Shown here in pieces: positions 23,256 to 30,000 of a DNA stretch of 30,000 bases. The stretch is from Botryococcus braunii. Lineage: Eukaryota; Chlorophyta; Trebouxiophyceae. Each line of letters begins with the position of its first letter. Positions within the stretch are counted from its first letter, which is position 1. The stretch lies in assembly GCA_002005505.1 (NCBI GenBank), contig KV908457.1, positions 198,860 through 228,859 of the forward strand. Reading direction: 5' to 3'. Both the position numbers and the translations under genes were made by a program. The notes under the pieces were generated by a model. That model worked only from the letters and a program-made list of their open reading frames with translations. It made no database searches and was not told where the DNA came from.

Positions 23256-24866
23256 ACCCACCGCCTCTCAGATGGGCCCAGCATGGTCTTATCCCCATCC
23301 TGCTTCCTTAGTGTCCCATGCCGTTTCTACACCCCAGGCGTTTGCGTAATGCCACGATGTGCTTCAAGTTCAAGTTTAGCCCGTGCCGTTTCTGGCTGGT
23401 TGGCTAACTCTTTCTGTTCCGAGTCGACAGCCAATCACGGTTCCCGACACCCATGCGCTGCTGCTGTAAGCACTCGTCCCCTTCGTTCATCATGCTTCCC
23501 AGTGTCCGACTGTCTTAGGGGAGGTGGATGTTTTGGGCGATCAGCATTCACTGCATCTAATCGCATCGGCAACTTCTGCAGCTGGCCAGCACCTCGACAC
23601 CCACCCCGCTTTCCTGCTGGCAGCCTGTGCCCAACTAAGCGACCCTTCCCAACCCTGTGGGAACGGCCTCCGTCAGTACCTGCGGGAGGGCTGGCTGCAA
23701 CCCATGGGACCTTATACAGTGACGGATCCGTCTCCGCTCACTGTCACCAGAATCCACCATGCGACACCACGTGCTAGGCAGGACAAGCAGACCCTCCAGC
23801 CGCTTTGCTGGCTGCCAGGTCCTCATCTGCCGATGGACCTGATTGACCTGATAGGACCCAATGGACCTGGCGGCCTTCTGACACAATTTGGCGACTGAAC
23901 CTCCACTTGGATGCCCTGTGCATGTGGAATGTGTTGGCATGAAAGATTTGCAGACCCTTCCACTTCCTGCGGACATGCTGGAACCGTATACAGAGGGCAT
24001 GAAGCGTGGAGAGCACAGGCTGATCCATGCGCCCCTTGATGAGGCTGTCATGGCACAGTGTGAATTTGAGGGCAATATGCTTGTAGGGCTTGGTGGATGT
24101 GTCAAAGTTGTACGCTGACTGCCTTGGGCTCTGGGGTTGGCTCTTCTAAACGAGATCTCCTGCTGGTCTTGACCGAGTTAATGACTTCGAATTGGAGAGA
24201 AATCCGCGCAGGAATATCGCACCAGCGGGGCTATTTCTTAGAAGAAAAGTGATTTCCAGCACGTAATCCCTGTATCCAAAATGACACCTGGCAACTCTAC
24301 CATTACCATAACGCTGAAACCATAACAAGGCATGACCGGAAGGATTTTCTTCAAGGGCTTGGTTATGCTGGGTGGAGACAAAGAAACTTCGTGTATGTAT
24401 GGGGGCCACGGGGAGTATTGGTGGTGCTAACATAATCTCATCTCCGCGTGTGCCGGGTCATGCACACTTTACCTTTTTCTAAGGCGTGACCGGACATAAA
24501 TGCAAGAGCGAAAGACGGCTTCACAATGGCATTGGCCAATGGCTATGTGTAACATGGCCATCTCAAGTAGGGTAGTATATGTTGGAATAAAAGCAATGGC
24601 CGACAAAGTTACTGTTCGAATTGGATTGAGGGAGACTCTTGGAAGAAGAGTGAAATATCAGTCACAGGCCCCCTGTGCCGTAAATGATCATGTGTCTAAA
24701 TTGGCGTTCTCGCAGGTAGAGGGCCAAATCCAAAAATGGCCAACACAAATGCGGGCACGCATGATAGAGAGGGGGGAGGGGGAGCGCATGAGCGACAGAA
24801 TGCGGGAAAGAGAACGAGAGAGGGGGAGAGGAGGGGTGAAGAAAGATAGGGTGGAGATGGAAGATA
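23256..24866. other. No recognised gene; GC-rich open stretches at 23470-24118
   Basis: A + strand frame is open from 23470 to a TGA at 23896-23898, and a second + strand frame from 23882 to 24118. A minus-strand frame is also open at 23635-24105. None resembles a family I know, and the coding strand cannot be decided by eye. Upstream, the first frame is interrupted by TAA and TAG codons, as in a decayed gene or non-coding DNA. Confidence 0.3.
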
Positions 24867-25204
<338 letters not shown>

Positions 25205-25518
25205 TAAGGGGGACTCTTGGGATCCCTGAGGAACCCGAGGGCCCAGGGGCTTGGGCTGGTCTCAGCCTGGGGCCAGTGGCCTCACGCGACCTCAGGGACC
25301 CGCCCAGACTCTGGGCGCCAGAGAATCACACACGGCAGGGATCAGGGCCCCTACATTCATGGGCTCATAATCCCACTGGACGCCATTACTTTTTACTAGC
25401 AGTTAGATAACGGAGCGAGAACCGTAAAGGTTTAAGATTTGCGCTTCAGGAAAGTCAGCTCATGCTTTAGATCGTCCGAGCCGTCAGTGAGGGTTCGCGG
25501 GATAGACATGCGAGTTTG
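25205..25518 (+). promoter_or_regulatory. Upstream region of the XPA-like gene
   Basis: This 314-bp gap lies between the G-quadruplex motif and the XPA ATG. It is GC-rich at first (25220-25330), then mixed. No clear TATA box is visible. It presumably holds the promoter and 5' UTR. Confidence 0.4.
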
Positions 25519-26396
25519 ATGGCTGCTCGAGCCATGGCTGATGATGTTTTAGAAGACACTTATGTCACAGCGAGAGGAGGGTGTAGCAATTGCGGCTCAC
25601 TATCCTATAGTCAAGAATGGTTGGTCGCGTTCAGTGTCTACTTATGTCAGGAGTGCAAACGAAACGAGAACCTGATATCAAAGGTGACTTTGGACGAAGT
25701 CAAGCATTGCATATGCATGGTTTTGTTAGGTTGTTATAGAGTTTGTTGTTTTGCAGGGAACTGCAAAGGAACTCTACGTTGTGACAGATGGCGACTTGAA
25801 AAAACTGGGCAGTCTGTCAAAATCAAATCCGCACAAAAGAGACTGGAGTCAAATGCGGCTGTTTCTTGAATCTCAGGTGGCGTTCAAAACCTTCCGTCCT
25901 GCTGTGACGCGCTTTTTTTGGCTGTATATTGATTTTTGCTTTTGCTGCCTGCAGGTGCAGGATATGGCATACAGCAAACATGGCGGGCCAGAAGGCGTGG
26001 AAAATGCCAGAGACATAATGGTGAGCAGGAGAACAGAAAACAAAATGAAAAAAAGACGGCTGCAGGAGGACCAGGTACTGTGCATTCTACTGGCAAATGT
26101 GGGAGGTTATTGTCCAATATGCTGACAGGGGTGCAATTGCAGGAAGAGAAAGAGCAGCATCGTATGGAGATTTTGAAAAACAAATTGGGGAATGCCACTG
26201 CCGATGAACATGCTATTCAAGGTTTGCTCACTCGCTCAAGCAGGAATTTAAAGCGTTTCAGTGTCCATTGGAATGTGTACATTTGACAAAGTCTAACATG
26301 TCTGCGGTCTTTGCAGAGGAAAGTTTTAACGCAAGTACAGGGAAGTACGAAAGGCATTATTCAGATGGCATTACAGTTGATGTTGAAAAGCTTTGA
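25519..26396 (+). CDS. XPA: XPA/Rad14-like nucleotide-excision-repair scaffold protein
   Basis: Five exons are inferred: 25519-25683, 25757-25876, 25955-26074, 26143-26221 and 26317-26396. GT-AG introns are 73, 78, 68 and 95 nt long. They join into one frame of 187 residues plus TGA. The zinc finger is C-X2-C-X17-C-X2-C (from residue 22), exactly the XPA spacing. It is followed by an L-I-S-K segment, then a D-G-D-L and N-P-H-K-R-D-W-S-Q-M-R-L-F-L block that parallels the conserved N-P-H-x2-Q-W-x-x-M-K-L-Y-L part of XPA. A Lys/Arg-rich helix follows. XPA verifies damage and positions repair factors in excision repair. The protein is shorter than human XPA (273 residues). The acidic ERCC1-binding region before the finger is not visible, so an upstream exon may be missed. 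Exon 3 has two adjacent acceptors (25954 and 25960). It converges on DNAL1. Confidence 0.88.
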
Positions 26397-26460
26397 AGTG
26401 TCTTTGAGTGAAACCTTTTATCTCCTTTTCTCTGTCCAGCAACAGGTAACCCACTTGCCT

Positions 26461-26491
26461 AGTCTTGTTCCCTATGGGGGAAAACAAGACT
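26461..26491. other. Inverted repeat between convergent genes
   Basis: AGTCTTGTT at 26461-26469 pairs perfectly with AACAAGACT at 26483-26491, with CCC/GGG extending the stem inside. It lies between the stop codons of XPA (26396) and DNAL1 (26708). A role in 3'-end formation is possible but not shown. Confidence 0.4.
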
Positions 26492-26707
26492 CCCATTATC
26501 CTGATATGGAGCCGTTGCCTACTCTTTCCTCAGTCCCAGACCATACTCTCCTGGGCTTTTCTCAATTTACGCCAGGTGTACCGAGTGTACATCGGGAACT
26601 TCGCCATGCTGCTACGGCTTGATTGCTGATCACTCACCATGCAGGTCGTAGCCGATGCCAATACTGCTTGGTCTGCGCGAAGAGGGTAAAGCTCACGGTT
26701 TCATATT

Positions 26708-28064
26708 TTAAGCCGTTTTGGCTGCTTCTCTCTCATCCACATCGATTGGGATGCCATCCAACTTCCGCAATTTGGGAAGGCGTTTCAACACCTGTTGAAA
26801 AGAAGAAGTCTTTAAGTGGAGCAGGATGTGCACCTGGTGCTCACCTCATGGTGATTTAAGTGTGTGGAGGATTTGTGGAATTACCTCTATTCTATATTCG
26901 CTGGTTGCAGCCCGATCTTTGTATTCATTATAGATTGGGTTCCCGACAAGGAGGAGATCCTCCAGTTTGTCCAAGGCAGACAGTCGTTCAATGTCTGACC
27001 AAGAGTTTATTTTATTGTTGCTGGCAAAAAGGACCCTGAGGTTTACCAGCTTTTCTATCCCCACCTGCGGCACATGTATTCATTTGTTTTAGTGCCAGCT
27101 GTAGGACTTCAACAGTGCAGCCCAAACTGGCTGGACGTTTGGACATCGGTTTTAAGCTTACTGTACGAGGGGACTCCCAATCTTCATTAATTTTCTCAGC
27201 GTCTGGTCAAATGGTGGAGTGCCCCTTAATAAGGCCTAAGACTTTGGACGCTTGCAGACGTTGGCTTCCTTGCATGCATGCAGAGTTATCACCATTATGC
27301 TAGCTGTTCCTGTTAAGATTGCTAAGGAAAGCTTGGGATACTATTGAAACTGCAAGTAGCAGTTTAGAAACATCTACTTCGTCACTGTGGATACTTGAGC
27401 AAGATTTCGGCCGTCAAGCCAACCAAGAATGCTTTCATCTTTGTCAATGAGTGGACTCTTTGAGGCCCGTGATACGTACTAGTTTTTCTAGCAAGTTGTA
27501 AGAAATCCAAAGCTCTTCGAGATTGTCTGCGAGTGGGTCTAAATTTTCAAGCTTTTTGATCTGATTCCGGCCAAGTGACAATATCCGCAAGTTATCCAAG
27601 CCTGCCAAATTACTAATCTTCTCGATGTTGTTGGTGGATAAGGATAAGTGTCTGCAACAGATTTGTCACGGCTAAGTGAACAATTTTATACCTTTCTAGG
27701 TGTCGTTGCTGCCTCCCCAAACAGTACTGGCCAAACAAAATACTACTTAAGACTCTATAGGCCTTTCAGGCGCCAATCATAAGAGAATAATAATCGGCAG
27801 AGAAACAAATACAGCGGTAAGGAATTACCTGCACGACTTTAAGCTCGAAAGAGCCGCATCTAACTTCTCGATGGGTGGCACCTGCGCCATAAGCTCGACC
27901 TGATACGTAACAATGATGGATGTCAGTAAACAATTTGGTTCTTCATGTCTGTTTGACTATGTAAACTTTGCGCAAAGCACGACCTTTTCTGCTTCTGCAG
28001 CGCTGGTGCCTTTGGCCTTCTCGAAGTTCGCTATGGCCTCTTTTAAACTGGTGGCCTTCGCCAT
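26708..28064 (-). CDS. DNAL1: Outer-arm dynein light chain 1 (LC1, leucine-rich repeat)
   Basis: Five exons on the minus strand, in transcript order: 28064-27984, 27899-27829, 27651-27480, 27064-26885 and 26791-26708. They join in frame to 195 residues and TAA. Introns are 84, 177, 415 and 93 nt long, all GT-AG. The order of motifs follows Chlamydomonas LC1 (198 residues): an M-A-K-A-T start, V-P-P-I-E-K-L-D, then LRRs with [41 protein letters not shown], and [10 protein letters not shown]. The tail has K-L-R-K-L-D-G-I-P and D-V-D-E-R-E. LC1 binds the microtubule-binding end of an outer-arm heavy chain and tunes flagellar beating. The whole set implies functional outer dynein arms. The gene is head-to-head with RPAP3 and tail-to-tail with XPA. 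Confidence 0.95.
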
Positions 28065-28421
28065 GTTCAAATTGGAATGGTTGAGTTCACACCTAAATTC
28101 ACATATTTGTTCATCTGACGGTAACTCTTTAGGTTCGTCTGCGCTAATGATAGCACAGATCTCTTGACCACTGTCAACTTGCGAGTGGCAAGCGTTTCAA
28201 CGATTCGGTATTACCGGAAAAGGGCAATTCCGATTGCTGATCTATCGAAGCAACTACACGCCCAACTTTGGGTAACCGTCACAATCATACTATAGAACTT
28301 GACCTCAAAAAACTTTAAGACGGAAGTATTTGACATTATATTCAGCAGTTGACCAGCCCTATAAATTTTCTTTTAGCCTTTTGTTTAGCAGAAGGTTTAC
28401 AAGCAAATACAGAAGCCTGAG
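28065..28421. promoter_or_regulatory. Shared (bidirectional) promoter region of DNAL1 and RPAP3
   Basis: Only 357 bp separate the two divergent start codons. On the + strand a TATAAA is at 28360-28365, 57 bp before the RPAP3 ATG. GGGTAACC at 28269-28276 weakly resembles half of an RFX X-box, the ciliary promoter element, but is not a full match. Shared control is inferred from the layout. Confidence 0.6.
28360..28365 (+). promoter_or_regulatory. Candidate TATA box for RPAP3
   Basis: TATAAA lies 57 bp before the start codon, followed by a T-rich stretch. It is the only such match on this strand in the shared upstream region that I noticed. Confidence 0.35.
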
Positions 28422-29938
28422 ATGGAGGCGCAGATCCAGATTCGGCATAATGCGCAGGAAGTTCAGGATTACGTGCGTGACTTATATAAATGGGAAACAG
28501 ATTTGAAGCGGAAGGAAAAAGGAAAACATGAGGAACCACCACATCAAGCCAGGCCTGACGGCACTTCGTGTTGTGATCTCCAAGAAAGGCAGGCCCGGGT
28601 ACTTGTAGCTCTTGCAGTAACAAGAACTTATTAAACTTATGCATGAGGGTGATTTTGTCTTGGGGTTGTCTGGTGCAGGGATTGTCTTACACGACCAGTA
28701 GTGAGCGATTGTGCAGAGGGCACGAGCAGATCTACGAAAAAGACGCGCAGGGATGCAGATTTGCCCGTACAGACGTTAAAAATTGGTTCAGAAAGCGCAG
28801 CTGAGCACACATATGAGTATGCGAGGAACAAGTGGGACAAGTTCGATGTGGACGCTGCCTTGGCTGCGCTCTCAGACGATTCTGATACAGAAACCAAGAA
28901 GAATCCGGTGAAGGGGAATGACGACTTGAGAAACGGGGAGAAGTTGGAGGCACATGTGCGAGAAGTCCACAGGAAAAGCATTGTTCAGCAGCCAAAGGCA
29001 AGTCCAGTTCCTAGAAGTTTGACTCTCACATGGTGTGCAGGCATACCACAAACTTCGCCATGTCATTTTACATGGTTGGCAGTCCACGTTGTCTCTTCAT
29101 GCCAACAATTAGCATTGTTGTTAGATACTTGTGCTGAAGTTGGATTAGTACTAGCAGACTTCCTGCCACTTGTTGCTGCAATGACGAGTATGCTGGGCCT
29201 TAACAGGTGGAAAATAGTAGCCAAGCACCTATAAGGACTCGACGTGATACGCAGTATGCATGTCCAATGACAGCAGATGAGTGGAAAGCAGAGGGTAATA
29301 GCCTTTTCAAGTCTGGCAGATTTGAGGATGCGATTACGGCCTATTCACGGTAATGGCACGAAGATATCAGTAAGGATATAGCAAGGCTCCACACTATCCA
29401 TCTCAGTCTTGTGTTTGGTGCTTCTCCTATGCTGTAGGTGTACTTGTATCTGTGTTGGCAGTATGTTAGTATAAAAATTGTGTTTCCCTTGACATGAGGC
29501 ACGCGAAGTCTTCCCTTTGATAAGTTATTGTTCAAGGTTTGGTTGACCATGATGAAGCCCTTTAATGAGCTGCTCCATAATGTTGCATTCACTTGGTGTA
29601 CTAGTGTGTCTGGTAAGATCTGTTTCCTCCGTCCTGGTCTTATTGCAAATGTTAGTTCAAGACCAGGTGAAATGCCGAGATCATATACATAACGGTGGAC
29701 TTCTTCAAATGCGCTGTGTTTACTGCAGAAGCATAGAACTGGGTGGAGGTAGTGTCGTGTATGCTAACCGAGCCATGGCTTTGCTCAAAGTCAATGATAA
29801 TCACCGTGCCGAAGAAGACTGCACAAGGACCTTAGAACTAGATGATACCTTTATAAAGGCATGGCAACGACGAGGTGCAGCCCGAAAGGCCATGGGCCGG
29901 TACCGTGACGCTGTGGAAGACCTGGAGTATGCACTCCG
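28422..29938 (+). CDS. RPAP3: RPAP3-like TPR co-chaperone of the R2TP complex (3' end outside window)
   Basis: Exon 1 starts at the ATG 28422 with a R-H-N-A-Q-E-V-Q-D-Y-V-R-D-L-x-x-W-E-x-D-L-K segment that closely follows the RPAP3 N-terminus. Exon 2 (start 28679 or 28730, end 28997) is charged and contains K-W-D-K-F-D-V-D-A-A-L, matching the family's conserved K-x-D-V-D segment. Exons 29207-29349 and 29729-29938 encode TPR repeats (E-W-K-A-E-G-N-x-x-F-K-S-G-R-F, then Y-A-N-R-A-M-A-L-L-K, then A-W-Q-R-R-G-A-A-R). Exon 1 probably ends at 28567, which fits the phase, but this is uncertain. The intron after 28997 has a GC donor. The gene continues past 29939 at a GTAAGC donor. RPAP3 links HSP90 to RUVBL1/2 and helps assemble RNA polymerase II, snoRNPs and axonemal dyneins. 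Confidence 0.9.
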
Positions 29939-30000
29939 GTAAGCGACAAAGTCACACTTTCATGATGCAACAGATTCTTGTTGATTGAAACAATCTAAAG

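Noticed and set aside
21548..23900. Non-standard genetic code with TAA/TAG read as Gln
   Set aside because: Over 3000 codons of retrotransposon ORFs and the exons of PACRG, XPA and DNAL1 contain no internal TAA or TAG, and PACRG and DNAL1 end with TAA at the expected places. The standard code fits.
23635..24105. 156-codon minus-strand ORF
   Set aside because: No recognisable domain, and + strand frames of equal length overlap it. The GC-rich stretch favours open frames on both strands.
28269..28276. RFX X-box in the DNAL1-RPAP3 promoter
   Set aside because: Only a half-site-like GGGTAACC is present and the second half is not conserved, so it is not called as a feature.

Overview
The window is nuclear DNA of a eukaryote that builds motile flagella. 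The genes have short GT-AG introns. The recognisable host genes are PACRG, an XPA-like repair protein, outer-arm dynein light chain LC1 (DNAL1) and an RPAP3-like co-chaperone. LTR retrotransposons of plant/algal type and long GA tracts fill much of the rest. A flagellate alga, possibly of the green lineage, is my best guess. It rests only on the style of the transposons and on the closeness of LC1 to the algal protein as I remember it. Species is not determined.

Layout. (1) 1 to about 12.1 kb: a Ty1/copia element on the + strand, cut by the left edge. It is interrupted at 2543 by a complete nested Ty3/gypsy element (2544-8985) with two 476-bp LTRs that look identical and a 5-bp target duplication (GGACC). 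The copia reading frame is in register on both sides of the insertion. A 143-bp direct duplication lies in or just after the copia LTR. (2) 12.4-15.2 kb: no recognised gene, but several exon-like stretches. (3) 15.2-19.0 kb: PACRG, five recognised exons, with hundreds of bases of homopurine (GA)n/(GGGAGA)n sequence in two introns. (4) 19.0-25.2 kb: mostly unassigned. It holds the most unusual structure in the window: a three-block unit with two introns (20850-21265), followed 43 bp later by a copy in which both introns are precisely missing (21309-21547). A degenerate 53-bp tandem repeat and a third GA tract ending in a (GGGA)n G-quadruplex motif follow. (5) 25.5-30 kb: a compact gene block. 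XPA (+) converges on DNAL1 (-), and DNAL1 is divergent from RPAP3 (+) across a 357-bp shared upstream region. RPAP3 runs off the right edge.

How the genes connect. PACRG (doublet inner junction), LC1 (outer dynein arm) and RPAP3 (R2TP co-chaperone, used among other things in axonemal dynein pre-assembly) all bear on flagella, so the locus looks like a loose ciliary neighbourhood with a DNA-repair gene embedded in it. The exon models come from reading splice sites and comparing with remembered family proteins. No database search or transcript evidence was available.
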